Positions 41,410-53,300 of a stretch of 64,000 nt of DNA are shown here, in pieces. A program made the position numbers and the translations under genes. The first letter of the stretch is position 1, and every line of letters starts with the position of its first letter. The DNA comes from Ariolimax columbianus (taxonomy: Eukaryota > Mollusca > Gastropoda > Stylommatophora > Arionidae), in contig JAVGWX010000005.1 of the NCBI GenBank assembly GCA_036924085.1, positions 82,264,666 to 82,328,665 of the forward strand, given 5' to 3'. A model generated the notes under the pieces. That model saw only the letters and a program-made list of their open reading frames with translations, ran no database searches and had not been told where the DNA came from.

Positions 41410-42190
41410 CAACTTAAAGTTCTGGACTTTGCTGATGACGACTCTTCTGTCCCTTAACTGTAATTAGGTACAAAATTAGTATCTTGTAGGAAAGTAATGC
41501 ACGTTTTGAACTGAGAATTCGCAGATAAAATCGCAGGTAAAAACGCAGATAATAAACAAACACATATCCTGATAATACATGCAAATAACAACAATCCAAT
41601 AGTATTGGTAGATGCACCCCTACAAGGTGTGCAATTATTCATACATCATGGCAGTAATATAGACAAATTAGGAGGCACATATACAGATATCAGAACAAGA
41701 GTATAAAAGGTGAGAGGAGCTTTCATTATATTTGAGACTTATGAAAATGAGCACAGAAAAGAAAATCTTAAAATTCAATTTGAAGTCCGTTCTATTGTAT
41801 GGCTCTGAAACAAGGAAAACAACAACAAGATCATCGATAAATGGATGCCCGTGTAGAACAGCGAAGTTGAGATGGTAAGATGAGATCACTAACGTGGAAC
41901 TAGTGGTAAAAAAAACCAGGCAGATACCGTGAAAACAAGACGTTAAGAGAAACCGCTGCCGTAAGATAGGACACCCATTAAGGACAACCAGCTGATATCA
42001 TCACAAGACAGTCTCTCTTCTGGAATGCACAAGACAAGAGAAGTAGAGGCAGAACAAAACACACAGCTAGCGTGAGACAAATAAAGGAAACAAGAAAGAC
42101 GTGGACAGTGCTAGGATGAATGACCCAGAATATGAGGACTAGGCGCGTAGTTGTTGAAGATATCTGCTCCACGGGGAGCTGAAAAGTTTC
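41410..42190 (+). pseudogene. LINE-I reverse transcriptase C-terminal remnant
   Basis: The plus strand reads VLDFADDDSS (RT motif C), then IDKLGGTYTDIRTRV-like sequence, KVRGAFIIFETYENEHRKE-like sequence, VLLYGSETRKTTTRSSINGC and WTVLGXMTQNMRTRRVVVED with several stops and shifts. Order and spacing match the catalytic-to-terminal part of a LINE. The RTRVVEDICSTGS-like end lies at about 42170. Divergence is heavy. Confidence 0.7.
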
Positions 42191-43276
42191 GATCTATTTT
42201 GAAGTGGACTGGCTGGAAACACCGCCACAAATAAATACTTGCTTAAGACAGCTGCTTTGGGCCTCTGGGCACTAAAACCGTTAAAGCACTTCATAAAGAC
42301 AAGATATAGATATGCGTTTATTGGAGCATTGATGTCGATGTCAATTGGCGAACGAGCGCGTATGTGGAGTATATCTACCTGAAATAGTATGTGGTTTGAC
42401 AGCTGTCATATAGCACTTAACAAATTAATATATTTTATGCGCTCATGCGTTACCAAGAAACAAAACAAAAACCAGTAAAGTTGCAACCTGTCATCATTGT
42501 TGTTAGAAGAGAGGAAAGACAAATGTGTTCAAGGCTGACTTATCCATCTTAAAAAACCTTAACATGCCTTGACTAAGTGGCTGCCAAAATAGTCAATGAC
42601 CATCACGCGTAATGGTGTCTTTCACGACTACAAGAAACTGACAGCGGATAACCTTCGTTTAGTGACCTAGCTCTGGTTCATGATTTGGATACATTTTCTA
42701 TTGTTGTACTCTTCCCCTTTGGTATTTGTCGCGTTAAGAACGTTGGGGCGTTGTTTCGTAGCTTACATCGAAGCTGCGAGCTCTGCGTCTTTCGGCCTGA
42801 CACATACGGATTTCGACTTTTTGAGGGCACTGATGTTGCCTTCTCAGTGCGATTCATATTCTATTAGCTCGACTACACAAATGTAGACTGTTTCCAGGAC
42901 TTGGGGGCGGAATAGGGTCTTAGCACGGTGGCCTGTAGATGCAGACCTTCTGACGCACTGAGAAATCCCTTTGAAACGTCACATTTCATGGGGTATTGAA
43001 TAACGGAACTTGCATGTGTCAACTATCAGTGGAAATACAATAGCGTATTCAGTAATTAAAAATGGATACCGATATGCAGTTGATATCAGGACAGCATTAT
43101 GTGAAAGGAAAACTCTCAACAGTTTTTGTTTGTTTTTTAAACCCTGAATTTATTTGTTTTTTCTCTGTGTGCAGCATAAATTGATTATAAACTTTGGCAC
43201 AGTGTGATTTTCGTTATTTAGTCGGCCTTGGTATGTGACGTTTCAAGGTATTTTCCCGGTGAGTCAAACAGCCTTT
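42191..43276. other. No gene supported; one decayed core motif
   Basis: Mostly AT-rich unique sequence. At about 42745-42830 the minus strand has GTCGAAATCCGTATGTGTCA, GGCCGAAAGACGCAGAG and GTAAGCTACGAAACAACGC, a decayed relative of the LINE-B core. Confidence 0.55.
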
Positions 43277-43480
43277 CTAAAGTAGGCCATTGTCTTGGTT
43301 AGGTCTGAGGTGGGGAGTGGGAGGGGGTCTGCCAGGTGGTCTTTTTTTGGCGCGCGAGTACCACATAGAGACTACTGGGCTCCAGCGTTCGTCTTTCCTT
43401 CTGACTACATGACCAGACCAGCGGTGTTTGTAGTTGTTGACATGATGGATGACATCCTTGTCGTGCTGTACTAACATCAT
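43277..43480 (-). pseudogene. LINE-G-like terminal fragment
   Basis: Minus-strand translation gives VQHDKDVIHHVNNYKHRWSG, HVVRRKDERWSPVVSMWYSR and AKKRPPGRPPP, the GH..RR.D.RWS and RGxKRPxGRPP ending of RTE-like LINE proteins. The reading decays beyond about 43480 into low-complexity pyrimidine tracts (43560-43650). Confidence 0.75.
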
Positions 43481-43699
43481 CATCCTATCCTGCTCCCCAT
43501 GGAGCAAAGGGTTGAAATGTCTGTTTCTGCTCCGGATCGTCCTCTTGGGCTCTCCTCTTCCACTCCACCTCCTCCCCCCTTCCCCCTTTGACCTCTCTTC
43601 TCCATTCTCCCCCTCCCTTTCCCCTCTCCACCACCACCCCTGGACACACAATAGTTGTGCTAGCCTTTCTTCCACTCTACCGTTCAAGACCACGTGCTG

Positions 43700-44090
43700 G
43701 TTTGCATTCTTACATGTCTATTTCCCTGTGATGTTATAGTTTACTGACTGACTGGTTATATTGCCTAGCTTCGATGGTTATACTGTGTTACTGATGATTA
43801 TAATAATGAGAATAATGATGATTATTGGAATTTGTCTTCTGAAATAATAAAAGAAACACCACTACAGCTTTCCACTTTCACAAGAAGTCTGTATCCGAGT
43901 ATTTGCAGTTGCGGTTTCAATAATAGTGATTTTGGATAATGAGGTTGCTAGCTTCATGCGGCCCTCTTTAGTTTCAAGATATGCTTGGAAGGCTACAATT
44001 AATCGAAAGGGGACACTACTCGGGTAGGATTGTACTATAGTCATGGCTAACTACTCACTATGAGCTATCGCTCAACCGTCTGCATATCAT
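43700..44090. other. No gene supported
   Basis: AT-rich spacer between the LINE fragment and the 39-bp array. Nothing recognised. Confidence 0.5.
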
Positions 44091-45140
44091 TTACAGGGCG
44101 TCATCCCTTGGAGTGTCTCTCTATACCATATACAGGACGTCGGTACTTGGAGTGTCTCTTTGTATCATTTACATGACGTCGGTACTTGGAGTGTCTCTTT
44201 GTATCATTTACAGGACGTGGGTACTTGGAGTGTCTCTTTGAATCATCTACATGACGTCGGCACTTGGAGTGTCTCTTTGTATCATTTACATGACGTCGGT
44301 ACTTGGAGTGTCTCTCTATACCATATACAGGACGTCGGTACTTGGAGTGTCTCTTTGTATCATTTACATGACGTCGGTACTTGGAGAGTCTCTTTGTATC
44401 ATTTACAGGACGTGGGTACTTGGAGTGTCTCTTTGAATCATCTACATGACGTCGGTACTTGGAGTGTCTCTTTGTATCATTTACATGACGTCGGTACTTG
44501 GAGTGTCTCTCTATACCATATACAGGACGTCGGTACTTGGAGTGTCTCTTTGTATCATTTACATGACGTCGGTACTTGTAGTGTCTCTTTGTATCATTTA
44601 CAGGACGACGGTACTTGGAGTGTCTCTTTGTATCATTTACAGTACGACGGTACTTGGAGTGTCTCTTTGTATCATTTACAGGACGTCGGTACTTGGAGTG
44701 TATCTTTGTATCATTTACAGGACGTCGGTACTTGGAGTGTCTCTTTGTATCATTTACAGGACGACGGTACTTGGAGTGTCTCTTTGTATCATTTACAGGA
44801 CGTGGGTACTTGGAGTGTCTCGTTGTATCATTTACAGGACGTCGGTACTTGGAGTGTCTCTTTGTTTCATTTACATGACGTCGGTACTTGGAGTGTCTCT
44901 CTATACCATTTACATGACGTCGGTACTTGGAGTGTCTCGTCGTATCATTTACATGACGTCGGTACTTGGAGTGTCTCTCTATACCATTTACATGACGTCG
45001 GTACTTGGAGTGTCTCTTTTTACTATTTACATGACGTCGGTACTTGGAGTGTCTCTCTATACCATTTACAGGACGTCGGTACTTGGAGTGTCTCTCTATA
45101 CCATTTACATGACGTCGGTACTTGGAGTGTCTCTCTCTCC
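44091..45140. repeat. 39-bp minisatellite, about 27 copies
   Basis: Units of TTTACATGACGTCGGTACTT followed by GGAGTGTCTCTTTGTATCA. Variants are ACATGACGTC/ACAGGACGTC/ACAGGACGAC and CTTTGTATCA/CTCTATACCA. Two plus-strand frames remain open for most of the array (up to 334 codons) because the period is a multiple of three; there is no sign of a gene. Confidence 0.96.
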
Positions 45141-45599
45141 GTCGCTTGCCCTCTCTATCATTGAAAAGACGTCTCCATCTTAGATGTTTCGCTACATCAT
45201 AGACAGGACGTCACCATCTTCCCGCATGCAAGTACCCGTACATGATACAGTCATAGAAACGTTGACGGTCTCGATTAGGGTTACATGCTACCTTTACTTA
45301 ATATCCCGACGACCAGGTACAAATGTAACCAATTGTCCTGTTTCAAGAAAAATTGATCTTGAGGGAGCGAAAGGTTATTGCTAGTCTCCAGATGATGATG
45401 ACGTTTCGGCCGTACCACATATTGTTCTATATTAGCTTTGAAAACTTCAGAGTAGAGGACGAGACACCTGGTCAGGGATAACCTACTGCGATAATAAAAT
45501 GTAACTTCTTGCTGGTCTTTCATTTGATGAAGACCTCATATTGGAGACACAGTAGGAAGGACATTGTATAAATGTCACTGCAAAAAAGATCTCGCGCCG

Positions 45600-45860
45600 T
45601 ATAGAAGGCTCATTTAGAGACCTAGTACAAAACGCTTCATGGCAGGTAAAGAATTTCTCGTACAGAGCACTTCGTTAATAAAACATCGTATTATAAGTCA
45701 TTGTATAGAGCAACTCGTACGGAAAACTTTGAATTGAAGATTTCGTTTTGAAGACTTTGAATTGAAGATTTCGTATTGCAAACCTCGCACAACAGACCTT
45801 GTATAGCAGACTTTGATTTGAAGATCTCGTATTGGAGACCTACAGTGTCCATTGTTTTCT
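45600..45860. repeat. Degenerate about 15-bp repeat, left part
   Basis: Short words such as GAAGATTTCGTATTG, AGACCTCGTACAA and CAGACCTTGTAT recur irregularly. The same vocabulary reappears at 46990-47190. Confidence 0.65.
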
Positions 45861-45879
45861 TCCATGCCTTAGAATGCTT

Positions 45880-46915
45880 ACAGCGATTGCGACATGAGAG
45901 TTGGGCTATATTACAGCACTAACGGGGAACTATTCAATCTGAGAAGGTTCAAGGCCAAAACAAAAATCAACAAGTTAACCATGCGTGATTTTCTTTATGC
46001 GGATGACTGTGCCTTAAATTACAACACGGTGATTACATGCAGGAATGTAGAGATCGGTTCGCCACAGCTTGTGAAAACTTTGGCCTCATCACCTCTATCA
46101 CAAAAACAAAGGTCCTACATCAACCGGCTTCAGATATTGCCTATTCAGAGCCGTCAATTAAGGTACACGGCAACTGTTTTAAAAATGTTAACAAATTCAC
46201 GTACCTTGGCAATACTTTATCTCAAGTCATTCACGTAGATGATGAGGTGAATTTAAGAATAGCTAAGGCAGGTGTGGCATTTGGTAGACTTCATACTAAG
46301 GTGTGGGATAGGCGAGGGATCAAGACTCAAACAAAAATAAAGGTCTACGCTGCAATTGTTCTACCTACCCTCTTGTATGCATGTGAGACCTGGTTCGTCT
46401 ATAGTCGCCATGTCAGGAAATTAAACCATTTCCACATGCACTGCATGCGGAAACTGCTGCGGATTCGATGGTAGAACATGGTGCCAAATACAGATATGTT
46501 AACGCAATCGGGCATGTCTAGTATACACAACATGATATGTGCAGCACAGCTGAGATGTGCTTGCCATGTGGTACGCAAGTCGGATCAAAGTCTACTAAAA
46601 AAGCTGCTCTATGTTAACTCCAAAATAGCATGAGAGCAAGCAGTGGGCAGCAGAAATGGTACAAGGATACACTAAAGAGATCACTGATCCAGTGCGGTAT
46701 TAATCACGATGACTGGGAAAGAATCGCCACCAATCGCATAGACTGGCGCAGCACTATTGCTGAGGGTGTTCAGAGACATGAGGCATCAATAATAGATAAT
46801 GCTATCCACGTACGATCACTCCGCAAGTCAACTCGCATCAACCCTTCATCAACCCTGGTGGAAGGAGGTGTCTTATTTCCCTGTATAGAGTTCAACAGAC
46901 AATTCAAGGCTTAGA
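45880..46915 (+). pseudogene. LINE-E reverse transcriptase C-terminal half
   Basis: The plus strand reads STNGELFNLRRFKAKTKINK, then MRDFLYADDCALN (RT motif C as YADD), NKFTYLGNTLSQVIHVDDEV, RIAKAGVAFGRLHTKVWDRR, LPTLLYACETWFVYSRHVRK, MRKLLRIRW and KWYKDTLKRSLIQCGINHD. The order is that of an intact LINE-E terminus, but a frameshift after YADD and stops near 46470 and 46620 break it. It starts immediately upstream of the catalytic YADD box. Confidence 0.9.
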
Positions 46916-46989
46916 TTGGCTTATTTAGCCATCTTTGATCTCACGCGAACAGTTTACAGTGAATGCTGATAAAGTGGTCCTCGTCGATA

Positions 46990-47195
46990 ACGAAAGACGA
47001 ACAACACCGGAAACGTGGCACAACAGTCCTCGTACAGCAGGCCTTGTGCTGAAGGTCTCGCATTGGAACCTCGTACAGCAGTCCTCGTACAGCAGACCTT
47101 GTATTGATTATCTCGTATTGGAGGCCTTGGACAACAGACCTTGTATTGAAGACCATGTATTGAAGCCCTCGTTAAGAACTCCTCTCTTGGCAAGT
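46990..47195. repeat. Degenerate about 15-bp repeat, right part
   Basis: CCTCGTACAGCAG, GACCTTGTATTGA and CTCGTATTGGA recur. It mirrors the array at 45600-45860 on the other side of LINE-E, suggesting that LINE-E inserted into one array. Confidence 0.7.
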
Positions 47196-47657
47196 CTCTA
47201 TAATTAGGTACGGACATTTTCTTTTTATAGACGATCTGTCTATCTTTTCACCACACTACACCATGTTTAACTGTGGTGATAGACAACCAGTGTTTAACTC
47301 CGTTTAGTTCATTCTCTCATTGAGTCTTTCCTCAATTTATTTTCGCCACTCAAGTTCTGCCTTTACCCCTGTTTCATTGAAGGGTATAGTGTGTCGGTCC
47401 ATATCATTTTATATCGATCTCCTGCGGTTTCCCAACTGCTATTTGATATTAAAGCAGTTATTATGTGTCGCGCTGTACTGAAGCATCCTAAAATAGTGCG
47501 TCTGTTAATGATTAGTTAGTTAGCTATACAGGGTGGTGCATTAGTCGCTTTACCATTTTAAAACGTAAAAACATTTGTTGTTATATTTGTTCATTGTTGT
47601 GATATTTTTCATTGAATAAAAGCAAAGATAGTCTCATAGCAGGAATTGCTGCTGGGA
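47196..47657. other. No gene supported
   Basis: AT-rich unique sequence without recognised features. Confidence 0.5.
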
Positions 47658-47667
47658 ATGAAGTGTT

Positions 47668-47934
47668 TTTTTGGTTGTTTTGGGGGTTTTTTGTTTGCGT
47701 TCGCCTTATTTTTCTAATCCCCAAGGTGGTGTGCATTGCACTGTGTTTTTATTTTGCGCCTGTCGGCCCAGTGCATCCGACTTCAGCATACATTTTATGT
47801 AAGGGTCTGCTTCCTCCTACATTTTCTAAGGGTTTGCTTCCCCGGTGTAACGGTCGGTGCTGTGATGGGAATCGAACCCAGCACCTTCGGTTTGTGAGCA
47901 GTGCCACTTAACCACTAGGCCACGCCGTCACCGG
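47668..47934 (-). mobile_element. SINE-1, minus-strand copy
   Basis: Reverse-complement of the unit at 16156-16416: GCCTAGTGGTTAAGTGGCAC in the A-box region, GGGTTCGATTCCC as the B box, TGCTGAAGTCGGATGCACTG core and an A-rich end. ATGAAGTGTT flanks it (47658-47667 and 47935-47944), with a few bases of uncertainty at the right edge. Confidence 0.9.
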
Positions 47935-48259
47935 ATGAAGTGTTAGAGACATCATTGTTCGAGACCAGATCTTGTTTTTGAGGTTGAGGTGACTAAATGT
48001 ATTCGCTGTTGACTTTCCTTCCCCTAACAGTAAGTCAGGTACCCATTTACAGTTTGATTTAGTGGAACGTAACGCTACGGAATTTGAACCCCGAATATTT
48101 GTCGTGAAAACAATTTCTCTTCCACAAAGTTAATTAGACGCTATATAGTATTTTGAAAATTCAAATAATTACAAACATAAAATGTATTCGATTTTTAAAT
48201 TGAAAAGCAACCATTAGGCCATCTACGTTCATACCCTATCTGAACATTGTTTACGGTGT

Positions 48260-48490
48260 ACAGGGAACGGATGATTGAATCTGTGGTAGAGCACTCGCTT
48301 TTCATGACAAAGGTACGTGGTTCAACTCCCACTACCGGCAGCTTCAATCGGCCCAACTGTAAATAGGAATGTGACTGACAGCTACAGACGGAAAATGTCA
48401 GCGAGGAAGGAAACTGGCCACTCTACGACACAAAGCTGTTCCTTAGTGTAATGAAGACTCTAACACTTCACCCTCGACGACAATGTCTGC
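48260..48490 (+). mobile_element. tRNA-like SINE, type 4 (tentative)
   Basis: CTGTGGTAGAGCACTCGC and GTGGTTCAACTCCCAC have tRNA-like A- and B-box spacing, followed by ACTACCGGCA. The non-tRNA part (CAGCTACAGACGGAAAATGT and beyond) has no partner in this window and no duplication was found. A decayed tRNA gene is the alternative. Confidence 0.6.
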
Positions 48491-50412
48491 TATGGACAAC
48501 ATTCACATTTACATTTTGACCGAGTATAGAACGGCAGATATTGGTGATAACTTTCACAAAGACAAGTATTTGTGTACGTAAACACCGTGTACATATTGTA
48601 GTCGACATGGTCTTGTTCTACTTCGCTTTAACCGGCTTATAAGTCCAGCACAACAAATGGTCTCCTTCAGGAAGCCTGTGTCAAGGTACTTTCCATCCTC
48701 TTACAGTGACAGTTTTTGTAGCATATGATTTACGCGATAAGGTTGTTGACTCCATGGACACCTCTCTTTAGTCACATTTTATCTCAAGCATGGCAGTACA
48801 GTGGGTCTATTATGTCCTTCCCAGTAAAGGGTTCTGGGAATCAGTCGGGGAACTTTCAAGTGCAACAGCAGTTTCAAACAATACCATTAACCTTTGAATC
48901 ATAATGTACAGAGCGAATAAACAGGGTTGTGCATAGGGCTGGCAACCACATCGTGTAAAATCATGATCGAAACCACCACAGTAGATGCTCACTTTCAGGA
49001 TATCTGTTGTTATTGTTTTTGTTGTTATTATTGTTGTTGTTTTTATTATTTTTATTTCCTGTTGGAAGATATCTGCAATGAATTGAGTTAACTTGACATT
49101 TCTTTGGTAACAGTTTATATATTTCAAGGCGTACTTGTGAAGGTGTTATGGGGTCCTCCTGTCTGGACTATATTGTCATACATCTCTGTGAGCTCCCCTC
49201 TTTGATTATTACAGTGTCGTCAATCCCTACCTTGTTGACTATGCTGTAACGCAACCTGTTTCTATGACCCCTACGATGAGAGGAGGTTGGTCTTTATAAA
49301 TACATTTGACCTGCCCCTTATTTATCTTTGCCCCAAGACACTGTCGTAACGAACTAAGGACAGTCATTAAGAATCATTAATTTTATTCATAATATCTTTA
49401 CAAGGGTGCCAACGATACTTTTGTTCCTATTTATTCCACATAGTCCCTGTGCCTAGCAACACACTTTGTCCATTAGTTTGTGGATGCCGTCTAGAAAAAA
49501 ACATTCCTTTTGTGTGATATTTACTCAATTTTGCACCTCTATTACCTTGGGACTCCTTTGCTATACACTTTCCTATAACCGAGGTCATCATGGACAATTT
49601 TGAGCGCAGTACTATGACATGTTGAAATCAACGACTATTTCATCAACAGTGACTCGCCTGTTGCCACGGACGAGGTGGTCGATCTACTGTTTCACTTCCG
49701 TTTTGAAATCTTTCTACCCGTTCATACACTCTCCTCTGACTCAAACGACTGTCTACATATTGAACCTTCATCGATGCAAGACGACAGTTGGGCGGCCATG
49801 GTGAACGCTATATTGCGCACGTGCAAACTGCTAGATCATCACAATCCCTAGGACGAGTATTGCTACTGAGCGTTATTGTGTCCTGAAATGAGATTTCCAC
49901 TGTCCATACTCTTTCGTGTACTTTATAATCAAGTTTCTGTTGCCTAATGACTGTCCCTCGTAAATAATTAGCTTACACCCTACCCTCTTTATTTCTCATA
50001 TTACGAAACAGTGGCTCATCACTGGAGATGCTTCATTAAAGGAATAACACGAAAAAAACTTCCGGTGCTCTTGCAGTAGTGGAGGTACACTTTTATTTGT
50101 ATGATGAGTTTTATAGTCGTATACACGACCCTCTTCAGCTCCCATTGTACCGCATGCTGTTGACAGGAGCCCTACGATGAAATGAAGTGGTGTCTTGATT
50201 AATACGTTTCACCTGACACTGATGTTACGCTTTGCTTCTATATTGAACACTATGTTTTACCTTACCATGATGTTATTCTTCGCTCCCATAATGGAAAGTA
50301 TGTTTCACCTGACACTGGTATTACTCTTCGCTCTCACGATCTTCCTGTAAATGTATCAGCTGTCGTGGTGACCCTATGCTTCACTTGTAATGAGAATTTA
50401 TATCAATCAATA
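48491..50412. other. No gene supported
   Basis: About 1.9 kb of apparently unique sequence. Frames under 110 codons occur on both strands but show no recognisable domain. A TTG/TTA-rich run (49005-49050) is the only low-complexity feature. Confidence 0.45.
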
Positions 50413-51548
50413 TATGTAGGGTATACATACAGAAAGCAATACACCACATCTTTTTTCTCAGCCAATAATGAAAATTGAAGCATGACATTTTGCAAACTTC
50501 AAATATGGCATGTGTCAATTGGGTGTACCAAATTGCGCCGCTTTCGGCCAAATAATACGACTGCACTAAATCTTTGAAATGGAGCATGTTAGCAACTTGC
50601 GTTATTTGCAGCGAATTGTGATATAATTTCTTGCTGCAGAGAAATAACGGTTGTGAACATTCACAAGGTGTCAATGTGATGTGTACCGACGGTTTGTAGT
50701 CGACATGAGTATAGTTAGTCGGTGGGCTTAGAGAATCGAAGAATCATGAAGTGTAGATACGGAGCTGCTTGATCGGCCAGACAGTGGACGTCCTGTCACA
50801 GCCACCAACGCAGAAATTGTGAAATGCGCTGAGGGCATTATTGTCACTGATAGGCGAATGACAACTCAACAACTGGCCTTACAGCTGTCAATCAACATTG
50901 GTAGTGCAATTGCTGTTATAAAAACTTCACTCTCAATCATCACTAAGAAAATAATTTAAGACAAATCCTTCAGCTGGAAAGGTCATGATCACTATCTTTT
51001 GGGACATTCAAGGTGTGATTCTTAGGGATGGGTTGCCAAGAAAACAGACAATCAATTGGCAAACTTACATTAAGGCATGGAAAAAAACTCAATCGACGTT
51101 TCTGCAGAGTTAGGTCGCACAACAATCTAGTAGACATGTTTCTCCTTCACAACAATGCTCGCCCTCACTCAAGTCTGGCAACACGGGAAGGAATCTCCAA
51201 ATTTGGTTTGACTGTACTACAAAATCCACCCTATAGTCCCGATTTGGCACCCTCTAATTTGCATCTGTTTATTCCACTCAAAGATGCACTTTGTGGGACA
51301 AGGTTTGAAGATTATGGAGAAGTGATTTATGTAGCCAAAAAATATCTACATGATCAAGACAAAATCTGGTACGTCCTAGGAATACATGCACTTGTTTCGC
51401 TCTTGTTACACGTTGATAGGGATTGTGTTGAATAATACAGATGTTTATATGACATACTCATGTATATTGTGTAGAAATTCCATACCTTTTGAATAAACAG
51501 CTCCTGAGAAAAACGACGTGGTGCATTACTTTCTGAACACCCCTCGTA
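50413..51548 (+). mobile_element. mariner-type DNA transposon, decayed
   Basis: About 1.13 kb with imperfect terminal inverted repeats. The right end, read inward on the minus strand, is TACGAGGGGTGTTCAGAAAG then TAATGCACCAC; the left end is TAGGGTATACATACAGAAAG then CAATACACCAC. A TA lies next to the right end. The interior encodes transposase pieces, and the size is slightly under the usual 1.3 kb. An inactive relic of the Tc1/mariner superfamily. Confidence 0.85.
50555..51435 (+). pseudogene. mariner transposase, frame-disrupted, catalytic residues changed
   Basis: The N-terminal part (about 50575-50940) reads as fragments such as RPDSGRPVTATNAEIVKCAE and DRRMTTQQLALQLSI, matching the DNA-binding region. 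The first catalytic aspartate survives in IFWDIQGVI near 50995. A frameshift near 51027 leads to a 135-codon frame with LLHNNARPHSS and PPYSPDLAPSNLHLF. These are the second and third catalytic blocks, normally HDNA and PSD; both aspartates read asparagine and the spacing of 34 residues between them is kept. Stops and shifts in the N-terminal part confirm a pseudogene. Confidence 0.87.
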
Positions 51549-51624
51549 TAACACTCTCAAATATTGATTACAATATCAACAAACTAGTGTTGTAGAATCA
51601 ACTACTGCAATAACAAGTATTTCT

Positions 51625-52232
51625 ATACTCTTGTTTCCCTCCCTATCTATACTCTTGTTTCTCTCCCTATCTATACTCTTGTTTCCCTCCCTATCTATAC
51701 TCTTGTTTCCCTCCCTATCTATACTCTTGTTTCCCTCCCTATCTATACTCCTGTTTCCCTCCCTATCTATACTCTTGTTTCCCTCCCTATCTATACTCTT
51801 GTTTCCCTCCCTATCTATACTCTTGTGTCCCTCCCTATCTATACTCTTGTTTCCCTCCCTATCTATACTCTTGTTTCCCTCCCTATCTATACTCTTGTTT
51901 CCCTCCCTATCTATACTCTTGTTTCCCTCCCTATCTATACTCTTGTTTCCCTCCCTATCTATACTCTTGTTTCCCTCCCTATCTTTACTCTTGTTTCCCT
52001 CCCTATCTATACTCTTGTTTCCCTCCCTATCTATACTCTTGTTTCCCTCCCTATCTATACTCTTGTTTCCCTCCCTATCTTTACTCTTGTTTCCCTCCCT
52101 ATCTATACTCTTGTTTCCCTCCCTATCTATACTCTTGTTTCCCTCCCTATCTATACTCTTGTTTCCCTCCCTATCTTTACTCTTGTTTCCCTCCCTATCT
52201 ATACTCTTGTTTCCCTCCCTATCTATAGTCTT
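51625..52232. repeat. 24-bp minisatellite, about 25 copies
   Basis: TTTCCCTCCCTATCTATACT plus CTTG repeats almost perfectly with rare substitutions (TATCTTTACT, CTCCTG, TTGTGTCC). The plus strand is strongly pyrimidine-rich. Homogeneity suggests recent expansion. The open plus-strand frames are array artefacts. Confidence 0.96.
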
Positions 52233-52420
52233 GAAAGAACCAGCTATCGGAACCAGGTATCTTATTCTTCGTTACTCTCCTAATTTGTTAGCTGTTTTCA
52301 TGTGTGTTATCAGTAATCCTTTAGGAAGGCCTTCTGGTCTGAACGTAGATTTAGTTCTGGCCCTTGTTCGTACTCGGTATGTCAGCCATACTAATCTATT
52401 TTGATAGTCATTATTTGCTG

Positions 52421-52797
52421 ATCAGGTCAGGTTATCCTGTGACCGGTGAGGTCCTTGGTGCACACATGAAGACATCTTCACAACCCCATGCCGCCATTCT
52501 CTGTCAGCGGCCGCTGCCTGTGCTCTTCTGGTCAGAGATTGGTCCATTCTGTTATGTTGTCCTCCCACCTCTTTTTGGCACGGCCTCTTCGTCGTCTACC
52601 TTGCACCCTTCCATGGAGGATCGTATTTCAAAAACCATTTGATCTCTATATGTGACCGTACCAAGCGAGTTTCCTTCATTTGACAGTTGCCAAGAGGTCT
52701 TCAAAGGGTCCTTTGGCTGTTATAATTATATCTCGTATTTTCTCATTCGTAACTCGATCCTTGTACGTGCCGTTTAAAAGTCTTCGGAAACATTTGC
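52421..52797 (-). pseudogene. LINE-F C-terminal fragment, second copy
   Basis: On the minus strand it parallels 18168-18550: GGTACGGTCACATATAGAG, AGACGACGAAGAGGCCGTGC and the terminal ACCTGACCTGATC. Decayed translation shows the GxxxDDEEAVPKRGGRTT-like basic stretch. It is truncated near 52797 and adds only the C-terminal 125 residues. Confidence 0.8.
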
Positions 52798-53243
52798 TGA
52801 TAGGTTCACATTTATCGTGAAAACCGCTGCGCCTCCTGTGGAGCACATGTCATTAACATAAACAAATACACAACAAGTTCTCCTTTCCTGGGCTTCCCCG
52901 TCCCGCTCTGTCCACGTCTTCTCTGCCTCCCAACTGTTTGTCTCAAGATCTCTTTTTCTGTTTCAATGATGCGGATTCCTTGTGGCTTTATCTGCATCGT
53001 TACATTAGCCCTCATTGACAGATGACCAACCTCGGTCCTGGATGGTTGAGTCGTACATGTTGTAGTGTTATCTTGTTCATTCATTGTTACGCTTTTGTTG
53101 CTTACAATTTCCGCAGGATTAGGTATCTAGCCCCCATGCCCAACTCCCTGTAGTCGTCTCTTACGGACATACTTGGCAAGTTTACAGTGCCACTATTCTG
53201 TGCTTCCCTTTCGGGCTCCAGCAACACTCAGATTAAGTATTAC

Positions 53244-53300
<57 letters not shown>

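Noticed and set aside
44160..45164. 334-codon plus-strand frame of a 13-residue repeat
   Set aside because: Array artefact of a 39-bp period; a second frame is also open for 245 codons over the same DNA.
51631..52404. 257-codon plus-strand hydrophobic repeat frame
   Set aside because: Produced by the 24-bp pyrimidine-rich minisatellite; more than one frame is open and the unit is near-identical at the DNA level.
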